Origin: Planctomycetaceae bacterium
GTDB taxonomy: Bacteria; Planctomycetota; Phycisphaerae; Phycisphaerales; SM1A02
Direction of reading: 5' to 3'
DNA: 39,173 nucleotides
NCBI GenBank assembly: GCA_947474065.1
Contig: CANJHD010000019.1
Location: 1 to 39,173 of the forward strand
Shown here: in pieces, positions 16,424 to 23,813 of the stretch
Numbering within the stretch: the stretch's first letter is position 1
Layout: each line of letters starts with the position of its first letter
Made by a program: the position numbers and the translations under genes
The notes under the pieces: model-generated
What the model was told of the DNA's origin: nothing
Databases searched by the model: none
What the model saw: only the letters and a program-made list of their open reading frames with translations

Positions 16424-17796
16424 TGGAATCGCCCAAGCTCAAATCGGAAGGCATCGGCAAGCTCCGGAAGCGTCCATCGGAATCCAAGTGCCTGCAACCG
16501 GGCAGGTGCAACAAACGCACCTTCAAGGAGGAGCCTTTCGCCCATCTCCCCAAACATCAACTTGACCGCGGTCGATGGAAGCGGCGCGATCGATGGTCGC
16601 CCAAGAACGGAACCGAGCGTGCGCCCGAAGTCCTTGTTGGAACACGGTTGCGGCACAACCGCGTTCACTGGTCCGCTCACATCGGCGCTCATCACAAAGC
16701 GCAGGACGCCGAGCAGGTCATCAAGGTCGATCCAGCTCATACCCTGTGCGCCGTTGCCGACCGAACCACCGAGCCCCATCTTGAAAGGCGGCAGCAGCTT
16801 TGCGAGCGCTCCGCCACGGGCACTGATCACCACGCCGATACGCACATTGACCACGCGGATGCCAGCATCGCGCGCGGCATCGGTGGCGCGCTCCCATTCC
16901 TCGCAGATCTCCGGCAGGTATCCATCGCCACGCGGGCTTGATTCGTCTACGTGCGCAGGACCGGGGCGATTGCCGTACCAGCCGACCGCGCTTGCGCAAA
17001 CCAAGACGCGCGGCTTGCGATCAAGACCGGCGAGCGTGCGTGCAAGTTGCGCGGTCGGATTGACGCGACTGTCGCGGATTTCTTTCTTGCGCGCGGCGGA
17101 CCAGCGCTCATCAGCGATGCCCGCACCCGCCAGATGCACCACCGCATCAAGCCCTTCAAGTTTGGACGCGTCGAATGTTCCTGCACGCTGGTTCCATGCC
17201 ACATCGCCACGAGCATGATCGGCCACGCCGCGCACAATGCGACGAACATCATGTCCGCCCGTTGTGAGGAATGGCACGAGCGAACCGCCAACCATTCCGT
17301 TGGTTCCACTCACGGCAACGCGTAGGTGCTCGCCCGGGAATGCGGCATGGTGTTGCAGGTCATGGCGGGTTCGGGCGTGTCGCCAGGTGAACATTCGCTC
17401 CAGATCGCTCGCAACGGTCCCACCGCCGACTGTGCGGCCGATGAGTCCGCCCGGTAGTTCGTACTGAACGCGGTCTTCCAGCATGCTTGACGATTCGTCC
17501 TGCGGAAGGAACGAATGCCGATGATGCCATGAACTGAACGGCCCAGAGTCCTGCGTGTCGCAGAAGGAAACGCCCGGCTGCACATCGTGATGACGGGCGA
17601 TCCATTCGATCGGCACGCCGAACTTGCGCATGCGAAAGCGTGCCAGTGCGCCGTCCACCATTGCCACCGGGCGCTCCAAGATATCCACGTCCTCCCACGG
17701 CGGAATCAGGCGATCGATCGCTCCGGAGCGAAAGTGCCAAGCCGCTAATTCAGCGGCCGATGCGGGCATGAAGCTTGAACGAACGAAGACTGCCAT
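16420..17796 (-). CDS. SRPBCC domain fused to TIGR01777 SDR-type epimerase domain
   Basis: The 458-residue fusion has an N-terminal SRPBCC lipid-binding-like domain (about 1-150). A Rossmann NAD(P)-binding domain of the TIGR01777/YfcH family starts at about 158 with VSGTNGMVGGSLVPFL (GxxGxxG at 164-170). The DUF1731-type C-terminus (about 400-458) contains LMFGEMGERLLLEGAFVAPARLQALGF, split by conserved glycines. This group is often called a sugar-nucleotide epimerase or cell-division inhibitor SulA-like, but its reaction is not established. It is the first gene of a two-gene unit with the photolyase (ATGA overlap), so a link to light or DNA damage is inferred. The ATG has no Shine-Dalgarno but a TAGACC hexamer 6 bases upstream. 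Confidence 0.9.
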   Translation of the reverse strand: MAVFVRSSFMPASAAELAAWHFRSGAIDRLIPPWEDVDILERPVAMVDGALARFRMRKFGVPIEWIARHHDVQPGVSFCDTQDSGPFSSWHHRHSFLPQDESSSMLEDRVQYELPGGLIGRTVGGGTVASDLERMFTWRHARTRHDLQHHAAFPGEHLRVAVSGTNGMVGGSLVPFLTTGGHDVRRIVRGVADHARGDVAWNQRAGTFDASKLEGLDAVVHLAGAGIADERWSAARKKEIRDSRVNPTAQLARTLAGLDRKPRVLVCASAVGWYGNRPGPAHVDESSPRGDGYLPEICEEWERATDAARDAGIRVVNVRIGVVISARGGALAKLLPPFKMGLGGSVGNGAQGMSWIDLDDLLGVLRFVMSADVSGPVNAVVPQPCSNKDFGRTLGSVLGRPSIAPLPSTAVKLMFGEMGERLLLEGAFVAPARLQALGFRWTLPELADAFRFELGRFQ

Positions 17797-17802
17797 AGGA
17801 GT

Positions 17803-17808
17803 GGTCTA
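17803..17808 (-). promoter_or_regulatory. Candidate -10 hexamer TAGACC before the SRPBCC-TIGR01777/photolyase unit
   Basis: TAGACC on the minus strand ends 6 bases before the ATG at 17796. It differs from the TAnnnT pattern only in the last base. No -35 box is evident. Confidence 0.3.
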
Positions 17809-17920
17809 CCTTGCGTGGGGCGGGCGCGCTTGAGGAACGCCCCGCATTTAGTGCCGCAATTGCGCACTTTCGCTCCTGCATTCGCACACTTTCGTCCCCG
17901 GATTCGCGCGCGGCATTCTG

Positions 17921-17966
17921 CCTTCGCGGCACGCTAACCCCAACCTTCGCGGCACGCTAACCCCAA
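17921..17966 (+). repeat. Exact tandem duplication, 23-base unit, two copies
   Basis: The unit, from CCTTCGCGGCACG to CTAACCCCAA, occurs at 17921-17943 and directly again at 17944-17966, 25 bases before the ATG of the first membrane-thioredoxin gene. Looser repeats of CGCAC(AC)TTTCG lie just upstream (17863-17894). Confidence 0.9.
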
Positions 17967-17975
17967 TGCATTGAC

Positions 17976-17981
17976 TACGAT
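17976..17981 (+). promoter_or_regulatory. Weak candidate -10 hexamer TACGAT
   Basis: TACGAT ends 10 bases before the ATG at 17992, directly after the tandem duplication. It is the weakest member of the TAnnnT group. Confidence 0.25.
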
Positions 17982-17991
17982 AAAGCCAACT

Positions 17992-19080
17992 ATGAATGAC
18001 TCCACACGCGTAAAGCCTTCCGGAAACATACTTGGAACGATCTTGGTCCGACTCGCGGTACCGCTCTGGATCCTCCTCGGCGCGTCATTCAAACTCTGGG
18101 AACGCAACCCGCAACTGCTCCCGAAGCCGGTTACAACGGTCACCGACTTTATCTTCGTCCGCGGTCTTGGAATCAGCCCCGAAAGCTACCTCGACCCGGT
18201 CATGCGCTTGATGATCGCCTTCGAGATCACAGCCGCCCTCCTGATGATTGTCGGTCCGGTACAGGCGGCGCGCAGCCTCGGTATTTCATTGCTCTCGCTC
18301 TTCTGCGTGATCCTGGGCGTGTTGATCGCATCCGGCGCCGCCAGTTGCGGCTGTTTCGGCGCAAGCGGTCCGTCGCCCACGTGGATGCTCGCGATCGACC
18401 TCACCCTGCTCGTCGGTCTGTGCACGCTGTCGCCACGCGGCCGCCGCTTGCCACCTGCCGAACTCGGTCGCAAAGTCGGAGCCGTGATGTTCGTCCCGCT
18501 CGTTCTCGGTTTGGGCATCGCCTACGGCGTTCCGAAGCGCGCTGATGTCGCGATGGTCGATGCGAATGATGGCAGTTCCGCGATTGCACCGCAGCCGACG
18601 CAGCCAACCATTCCATCCACGACGCCAAGCGCTGCGGCCGCGTGGCCCCCCATGCCAGCAACGGCCAAGCCGTGGTACGCGCCGGAGTTTGAATCATGGA
18701 AGGGTCAACGTCTTGACGCGCAAGAACTCATGCTCTTGGTGCAACGGCCGCTTCCTGCAAATCTCAACGTTGGGCGTCATCACATCGTCTTCATGCGCGA
18801 AGACTGCGATCACTGCCATGAACTGCTGAACAGTTACTTCAGTGGACCGCTGACCACCCCAACCATCACCATCGCCATCCCGGATGCCACCGGCGAACTC
18901 TTAGAAAACCCGTGCACGGAGTGCGGAAAGACAACGTTGCCCAAGGGTATTACCTATGTTCTCAGCACTCCCGTTCTCCTGACCGTCGAAGACGGCGTGG
19001 TGATTGGAGTCTGCACCAATAGTGATGATGCGAACCTTGTGCGCGCCGCACTCAATGCAAAGGGCAAGACCGCGCCATGA
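17992..19080 (+). CDS. Membrane protein (MauE/DoxX-like) fused to thioredoxin-like domain, first paralogue
   Basis: The 362-residue protein has four or five hydrophobic segments (about 15-32, 70-88, 97-115, 132-147, 163-180). Before the fourth lies SCGCFGASG (C119, C121), a motif known from MauE/DoxX-like redox membrane proteins. A Pro/Ala/Thr linker (about 190-230) leads to a C-terminal thioredoxin-like domain with CDHCHELLNSYFSGP (C272, C275, H276), a second pair CTEC (C308, C311), and STPVLLTVEDG, which resembles the cis-proline strand of thioredoxins. The C-terminal domain is probably extracytoplasmic. I infer a disulfide or electron-transfer role with the membrane part as donor or acceptor. 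The ATG at 17992 is preferred over the TTG at 17971. The stop overlaps the next gene as ATGA. Confidence 0.8.
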   Translation: MNDSTRVKPSGNILGTILVRLAVPLWILLGASFKLWERNPQLLPKPVTTVTDFIFVRGLGISPESYLDPVMRLMIAFEITAALLMIVGPVQAARSLGISLLSLFCVILGVLIASGAASCGCFGASGPSPTWMLAIDLTLLVGLCTLSPRGRRLPPAELGRKVGAVMFVPLVLGLGIAYGVPKRADVAMVDANDGSSAIAPQPTQPTIPSTTPSAAAAWPPMPATAKPWYAPEFESWKGQRLDAQELMLLVQRPLPANLNVGRHHIVFMREDCDHCHELLNSYFSGPLTTPTITIAIPDATGELLENPCTECGKTTLPKGITYVLSTPVLLTVEDGVVIGVCTNSDDANLVRAALNAKGKTAP

Positions 19081-20003
19081 ACGGACTGCTTCGACGAATT
19101 GCCATCCCCATCGTGCTCCTCACTTGCGTTGGCATTAAGTGGTCGGGCGGAGGCGATGCGCTTCCCAGCTGGCTCGCTAACTTGTCCGTCAAGACTGGCT
19201 ACGGATCAGACAAGACCCTGCGCCTCTTGATTGCTGTTGAATTATGCGGCGCGCTCTTCGCATTTCTTTCATCCGGTATGTCACGCCGCGTTGCGTGGCT
19301 CACAGGCGCAGGCTTTGCCTTTAGTGGTCTTGCAGAACTGTCTGCGATTGTCAATGCGCCCGGCGACACAGCGGTGCCTGCAAGCATGTGGATCGCACCG
19401 CTCGTGGGATTGGCCATCGGCACGGGAACGCTCGCCATCATGGCGCGCCCGACCACGGTGCCTGTACCGCGCAGCCGTATTTCAGCGTTGAAAGTGATCG
19501 GAGCGGTGGTGATCGGAATGATTGCCTTCGGAATTTCCGGTCGCCTTGAACTCAGCCCCCGCACAAATTCCCGCTTTGGCAGTAATGGCGCGGAGACAGT
19601 GGTACTGAACCCGGATGAATGGGTTGGCATGACCATGGCAGAGGCGGGAATCGCTCGGCACGTTCCACAATTGACGCCACTGACTATGGAAGGCACCAAG
19701 TGGGTCGTCTTCTATTCCCCCACGTGCGGTCGGTGTCATGAAGTCTTTCGAACATACTTTTCAGGACCCCAGGCGGGCAGCGTCATCGCTGTCATGATCC
19801 CGCATGGCCCGGGCGTGAAGGTGCTACCAAGTGACCAGCCCGCCGACGTGGAGTGCCAAGGTTGCGAACGCCTATCGCTTCCTGAGACAAAGCAGTGGAT
19901 CATTACACCGCCCACCATTGTCAAAGTGGAGAACGGCAAGGTGACCTGCGTCACAAGTACTGATTACGATCGCTGCCGAACTCCGGCTGATGTCAAACCG
20001 TAA
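19077..20003 (+). CDS. Membrane protein fused to thioredoxin-like domain, second paralogue
   Basis: This 308-residue paralogue of the upstream protein has four hydrophobic segments (about 7-20, 48-65, 105-123, 138-153) and a C-terminal thioredoxin-like domain. The shared signature is CGRCHEVFRTYFSGP (C217, C220, H221), then CQGC (C260, C263) and TPPTIVKVENGKV. Unlike the first protein it lacks the membrane CGCFG motif, and it has an extra late pair of cysteines (C291, C300). The conserved spacing CxxCHE-x5-YFSGP in both copies argues for a common function. It begins by ATGA overlap and ends with an 11-base overlap with the convergent tilS. The exact partner or substrate is unknown. Confidence 0.78.
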   Translation: MNGLLRRIAIPIVLLTCVGIKWSGGGDALPSWLANLSVKTGYGSDKTLRLLIAVELCGALFAFLSSGMSRRVAWLTGAGFAFSGLAELSAIVNAPGDTAVPASMWIAPLVGLAIGTGTLAIMARPTTVPVPRSRISALKVIGAVVIGMIAFGISGRLELSPRTNSRFGSNGAETVVLNPDEWVGMTMAEAGIARHVPQLTPLTMEGTKWVVFYSPTCGRCHEVFRTYFSGPQAGSVIAVMIPHGPGVKVLPSDQPADVECQGCERLSLPETKQWIITPPTIVKVENGKVTCVTSTDYDRCRTPADVKP

Positions 20004-21000
20004 CCGCACGGACGCGAACAGTGTGAGCATCCACCGACAGTTCGCTGCCGCCAGTCATCGGAAATCGACGCGGTTCAGTTGAACTGTCAACGATTGCCTC
20101 GGCAGCAGACCATCGCGTGGAATCGTCCATCCGTTCATCAGCGAGCATCCATACAGCGGTCGCTGCAAGGGCCTCCGGAGCATCTCGCAATGCACTGCGC
20201 GCAATCGAGCCATCCGGCCCGCGCATCGCAGACACGTGTGACTCAAGCAATACATTTCCAAGTCGCGCAAGTTCTCCGGTGCGCGCAGCACGTCGCGTAG
20301 CGCCAGAAGCAACGGATTCCAAGGCAGGAATCACAATATGACGAACGATTCCGCGCGGCGTGTCGCGTCGTTCGTTCGTTGGATCTTCGCGCCATTGAAC
20401 GCCAATGTCCACGCACGCGGCTCGCAACGATTCGCGTGAAAGCCGAAGGCATGGGCGGACAAGCAGTAGTTCATGCGATGCAGGCGTATCGCACGGAATC
20501 AGTCGACGCGAAGGCATGCCACCGATGCCGCCAAGACCAGCACCGCGCGCGAGTGCGATCAGCATGGTTTCCAATTGATCATCCGCGTGATGTGCTGCAA
20601 GAATGCTGGTGGCGCCGCACTCTCTTGCCATGGATGCCAGCGCCTCATAGCGCGCCGTCCGCGCACGGTCAGCAAGTGCTGTTCCAAGTGCAAGCTCAAG
20701 GCGACGAGCGAGTACAGGCACGCCGAGGCGCACCCCGAGCGCAATAACGCACGCGCAATCAAGCGGAGATTCGCTGCGAATTCCATGATCAACCGTGCCC
20801 GCCGCAAGTTCAATGCGCCCATGCGCGGCAAGCCCCGCGCAGAGCGCCATGAGAGCTGTCGAATCCGCCCCGCCACTTGCTGCAACCATGACACGTGCGC
20901 CGTCTGGAACGCCAGCGCGCGTCAGCCCACGCGCCACATCGGCCGCGAGTGGATGACGACGACACGCCAGAATGAGACGCTCGTCAAGTGCGGCAGTCAT
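19993..21000 (-). CDS. tilS: tRNA(Ile)-lysidine synthase
   Basis: TilS modifies C34 of the CAU-anticodon tRNA-Ile to lysidine so that it reads AUA. The 335-residue protein has the N-type ATP pyrophosphatase loop VAASGGADSTAL (SGGADST at 42-48), then TVDHGIRSES, and RTARYEALASMARE with LAAHHADDQLETMLIALARG, all typical of TilS. It is shorter than the E. coli enzyme (432 residues) and lacks the C-terminal substrate-binding domains, like the compact Aquifex form. It is the last gene of the ECF sigma operon, and its ATG overlaps the preceding stop as ATGA. Confidence 0.93.
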   Translation of the reverse strand: MTAALDERLILACRRHPLAADVARGLTRAGVPDGARVMVAASGGADSTALMALCAGLAAHGRIELAAGTVDHGIRSESPLDCACVIALGVRLGVPVLARRLELALGTALADRARTARYEALASMARECGATSILAAHHADDQLETMLIALARGAGLGGIGGMPSRRLIPCDTPASHELLLVRPCLRLSRESLRAACVDIGVQWREDPTNERRDTPRGIVRHIVIPALESVASGATRRAARTGELARLGNVLLESHVSAMRGPDGSIARSALRDAPEALAATAVWMLADERMDDSTRWSAAEAIVDSSTEPRRFPMTGGSELSVDAHTVRVRAVTV

Positions 21001-22628
21001 GGTGCTGGCGCTGGTGATGGCGACGGTGCGGGCGCGGGTGAAGGTGCTGACGAAGGTGCCGGTGCGGGCACTAGTGCGGGCACTGGCGCGGGCACTGGCG
21101 CCTTCGGCAGCTCAACTACGAATTCGCTTTCAATCACTCCCTCCATAGGGGAACGCGCTCGCCAACGAACACGCGGCGCCACAGAGACAATGTCTGCGGC
21201 GAGCGAGACGCCCTGCACAAATGGTTCTGGCGTCTCCGGCACAAAGAACGCGGGCTCCGTGGTCCACGAACGCAGATGCGTTGCCAATGCACGCCCGGAA
21301 ATGATGCCGAGTTCATGAGCGTCATCCGGATCAGCCATGCGCTCCGCCGTAGTAATCGCTGTACCAATCTTGGCAAGAAGCGCTGGGTCCGTCGCAACCA
21401 CTTGCCACGAACCATTCGCGCCACTCTGTGTGATCCATCCGAGCCGAATCGGTCGTGCAAATGGGTGATCCGCAAAGATCGACCGCACCGCCGGTCCAAT
21501 GTCTACCGATCGCGCCGCGCCTGGCTCAGCTGGCGCAAGCTCCGGGGGTTCCAGGCCCGCGCGCCGCGCGACGCTCTCTGCAAAGCGCTGCCCCCAACCA
21601 TCCCACTGCTTCTCAGCAAGCACCGGATCACGGACTTCAAATGCGATGCCCAGGGTGGGCACATGAACGCGCGTTCCATCAAGCACGGTTTCGCCCACCA
21701 CCAAAACTTGCCGGGCCCCCATGTTCGATCGCATCGCTTCATCAAAGCCGCCCTCCATCAGGAAGGCATCGACGACTTCTTGCTCATCAAGCGCCCCGCG
21801 CCAGGGGTTCATCACCAATGCTGCAATGCCGGCACCGTCAAGCGCGCGCAGCAATCCAGCATCAGCGGGCGCGCCCGATGCAACATGGATGGGAGCGCGA
21901 ATGAATCGGCTGCGGTGACGAATGCGCAACTGTCCATCGGCTGCACGCGCAGTGAATACCGTCATTCCACCGGTTGGAAGATCGTGCCGCCATACCACTT
22001 CAACAGGCGCGGCATCCCAAGCAAGCGCCGCTGCAAGGTCAGCTGAGCCGGCGAGTGAACCGTCTGACTTGGACGAATCAATCCGGGCGACAACTTCGTC
22101 AAAGAGCGCAGCGCGATCCGATGGTCCAAGCACAAGATTCGGAGGCCGCCACGCCGTCGCAACTTGCTGGGCTGGATAGATTGACCGCCCACCCGCAGCC
22201 GTCGCAGGCTTCAACTTTTCAACGAGCAAATTGACGAGCGGCTGTTCGATGCGCGTGACGATTGCCCACTCCACATGTCCGTCCCGCGTGCGTTCGGTGT
22301 AGGTGACATCCGTTCCCAACATCATGTCAACCAAACTCGAAGCGTCGACACCAAGATCTGCTGCGAGTCGGTCCCAAGTCTGCACCAAGACGCGCGAGCC
22401 TGCAAGCCGCAAGAGCGCGGCCTGGGCGGGCAGCATTGCTGCATCAGCACGCAGTCCCTGAGCGCCGCGCACTCGAACCATGATCGATACATCTGCTGGC
22501 ACAACTGCAGCGCTTCCAAAGACACCATCACCAGGCGGGACTGCGCATGCAATCGACACTGCGAACGCTGCGAACAACACACCGAGTGTGCGTTGCGCAT
22601 ATTGAATTGTGATTGACGCAGTTCTCAT
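20997..22628 (-). CDS. Secreted protein of unknown function with Pro-Ala tail
   Basis: The 543-residue protein has an N-terminal signal peptide with a hydrophobic core ending near AVSIACAVP. A long folded region starts with VVPADVSIMVRVRGAQGL, vaguely like the opening of DUF3352 proteins, but I do not recognise the family. The C-terminus is a low-complexity stretch of Pro, Ala, Ser and Val (about 30 residues). The GTG at 22649 (3 bases after the previous stop) is possible; the ATG at 22628 begins the signal peptide and is preferred. It lies between the sigma-linked membrane protein and tilS and may be part of the envelope response governed by the sigma factor. Confidence 0.75.
   Translation of the reverse strand: MRTASITIQYAQRTLGVLFAAFAVSIACAVPPGDGVFGSAAVVPADVSIMVRVRGAQGLRADAAMLPAQAALLRLAGSRVLVQTWDRLAADLGVDASSLVDMMLGTDVTYTERTRDGHVEWAIVTRIEQPLVNLLVEKLKPATAAGGRSIYPAQQVATAWRPPNLVLGPSDRAALFDEVVARIDSSKSDGSLAGSADLAAALAWDAAPVEVVWRHDLPTGGMTVFTARAADGQLRIRHRSRFIRAPIHVASGAPADAGLLRALDGAGIAALVMNPWRGALDEQEVVDAFLMEGGFDEAMRSNMGARQVLVVGETVLDGTRVHVPTLGIAFEVRDPVLAEKQWDGWGQRFAESVARRAGLEPPELAPAEPGAARSVDIGPAVRSIFADHPFARPIRLGWITQSGANGSWQVVATDPALLAKIGTAITTAERMADPDDAHELGIISGRALATHLRSWTTEPAFFVPETPEPFVQGVSLAADIVSVAPRVRWRARSPMEGVIESEFVVELPKAPVPAPVPALVPAPAPSSAPSPAPAPSPSPAPAP
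21001..21105 (-). repeat. Low-complexity repeat coding for the Pro-Ala tail
   Basis: GGCGCTGGC- and GCGGGCACT-type hexamers and 12-mers repeat without frameshift. On the minus strand they encode alternating Pro and Ala with some Ser and Val. Confidence 0.7.
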
Positions 22629-22651
22629 CGAATGGCGCCGGCGGCGCACAG

Positions 22652-23065
22652 TTAGAAGCTGCGAACGTGTGCCGCGCCGTCCGAAACCTTGAGTGCCGAA
22701 TCCGGCACGCGCGTTGTTTCTGAGGCTTGCAGCACGCTTGTATTTGGAACGCGGGGCATTCCAAGGAGGATCGAATCAAGACGACCAGCGCCCTGCACTA
22801 CCGAGCCGCGCAATGCGTCACCGACAGCAGGCTGCGAACGTTCCGCTCGGGTACTTCCCATCCACCACGCGGCGCCGAGCGCACACGCAGCCAAGACCAA
22901 TGCGCCTTGAGCAATGCCGACAACCACGCGGCTCGTGCGCATCGAGCGCGCTTGCGCGGGATTCGCGGCGTGGTTGTAGCCCAAGCGGTGCATGACCGAA
23001 TGAGTCACATCAGGCGAACTACTTTCATCGTTGCGACTTTGATCGTTGCGGTCGTTCGGAATCAT
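22652..23065 (-). CDS. Single-pass membrane protein encoded after an ECF sigma factor
   Basis: The 137-residue protein has a polar N-terminal part (1-45), one transmembrane helix (about 47-69, VVVGIAQGALVLAACALGAAWWMG split by no charges) and a 65-residue outer part with no clear domain. Its place after the sigma gene (ATGA overlap) and its topology are those of an anti-sigma factor, but the zinc anti-sigma motif HxxxCxxC is absent; the N-terminal part only has scattered histidines. It could be a divergent anti-sigma or an unrelated membrane protein. The AGGAGGT site in front of it is the strongest ribosome-binding site I noticed in the window, so high expression relative to the sigma factor is possible. 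Confidence 0.72.
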   Translation of the reverse strand: MIPNDRNDQSRNDESSSPDVTHSVMHRLGYNHAANPAQARSMRTSRVVVGIAQGALVLAACALGAAWWMGSTRAERSQPAVGDALRGSVVQGAGRLDSILLGMPRVPNTSVLQASETTRVPDSALKVSDGAAHVRSF

Positions 23066-23649
23066 TCCATGACCTCCTCGGCCTTCCTGGCCAGTTCTTC
23101 GTCACTGTTAATCACGGCGTGCATGCGCTTGCGGGCGCGATGCAAATGGCTCTTGATAGTGCCCTCAGGCATTGCAAGGTGGCTGCTGACTGCTTCGATC
23201 GACCAATCTTGATGGTGAAAGAGCGTGACGATCTCGCGTTGCAGCGGCGTCAGGCAGGCAACCGCGACATCGAGGATGCGGCGCAAGTGATCTCGCTTCT
23301 CGTCGGCCACAACAACGTCGTCCGGACGATCCGAATCGGACGCCCAGAATTCCATCGCCTCACTGTCGCTTGAGGGACGGTGCTTCTGCATGTGGTTGAC
23401 ATACAGACGGCGGGCAATCGTAAAGATCCAGGTGGAGAACCGGAAGCGCGTATCAAAGCGCCCGATGTTCTTGATGACTCGAACGAACGCCTCCTGCACC
23501 ATGTCCTCCGCCACATCGGGACGTCCCGACAATCGCATCATGAATGCATACAGCGCGCCTTGGTGCTCGCGGATCAGCTCTTCGATGGCCGTACCGTCGC
23601 CGCGCTGGGCGCGTCGAATCAGTCGGTTCTCGTGAGCCTTGCTGAGCAT
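23062..23649 (-). CDS. ECF-type RNA polymerase sigma-70 factor
   Basis: The 195-residue protein has sigma region 2 (about 25-95) with AEDMVQEAFVRVIKNIGRFD and RFSTWIFTIARRLYVNHMQ, a linker, and region 4 (about 133-182) with LTPLQREIVTLFHHQDWSIEA and the helix-turn-helix MPEGTIKSHLHRARKRM. This is the minimal two-domain form of extracytoplasmic function factors. The subgroup cannot be told from sequence alone. The start is the ATG at 23649, 6 bases after TAGGCT. It heads a minus-strand operon with a membrane protein, a secreted protein and tilS, and probably controls envelope-related genes. It is not preceded by a visible anti-sigma gene. Confidence 0.93.
   Translation of the reverse strand: MLSKAHENRLIRRAQRGDGTAIEELIREHQGALYAFMMRLSGRPDVAEDMVQEAFVRVIKNIGRFDTRFRFSTWIFTIARRLYVNHMQKHRPSSDSEAMEFWASDSDRPDDVVVADEKRDHLRRILDVAVACLTPLQREIVTLFHHQDWSIEAVSSHLAMPEGTIKSHLHRARKRMHAVINSDEELARKAEEVME
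23072..23078 (-). promoter_or_regulatory. Strong Shine-Dalgarno AGGAGGT inside the sigma gene end
   Basis: On the minus strand AGGAGGT lies 6 bases before the ATG at 23065, encoded within the last codons (Glu-Glu-Val) of the sigma factor. It is a near-perfect anti-16S match. Confidence 0.75.
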
Positions 23650-23655
23650 GTAAGA

Positions 23656-23661
23656 AGCCTA
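23656..23661 (-). promoter_or_regulatory. Candidate -10 hexamer TAGGCT before the sigma operon
   Basis: TAGGCT on the minus strand ends 6 bases before the ATG at 23649. No -35 box at 17-18 bases is visible, although a TTGGCA lies 20 bases upstream. Confidence 0.35.
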
Positions 23662-23717
23662 CCGCTCCCTACCGCCCCGGTTGCCAACAAATGCGCCCCG
23701 GATCGCCGAGGAGTAGC

Positions 23718-23762
23718 AAAAACACCACCGCCCGCCGGACCGTCGTGGCCGGCGGGCGGGTG
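23718..23762 (-). terminator. Rho-independent terminator of the B12-domain gene
   Basis: The stem CACCGCCCGCCGG (23726-23738) pairs with CCGGCGGGCGGGTG (23749-23762) with one bulge and a 10-base loop. On the minus strand it is followed within 3 bases by TTTTT. It ends transcription about 50 bases after the gene stop at 23814. Confidence 0.85.
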
Positions 23763-23770
23763 CTGAAGCC

Positions 23771-23799
23771 CGAGGGGCGCCCTCCGGGCGCTTTCCTCG
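23771..23799. repeat. Second hairpin between the B12-domain gene stop and its terminator
   Basis: CGAGG/CCTCG and GCGCCC/GGGCGC form a nested stem around a TCC loop. It adjoins a perfect 12-base palindrome CCTCGCGCGAGG (23795-23806). The role is unknown; it may be part of the terminator region or slow 3' decay. Confidence 0.5.
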
Positions 23800-23813
23800 C
23801 GCGAGGAATCGGG

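Noticed and set aside
18800-18830. CxxCH in the membrane-thioredoxin proteins read as a c-type haem site
   Set aside because: The motif sits in a thioredoxin-like domain with a cis-proline-like strand and a conserved CHE-x5-YFSGP context, and no cytochrome features are seen. A redox CxxC is more likely.
20473-21318. Open frame of 281 codons on the plus strand across tilS and the secreted protein gene
   Set aside because: It lies antisense to two well-supported coding regions, and its product is Arg/Cys/Gly-rich without motifs. It is a shadow of GC-rich third positions.
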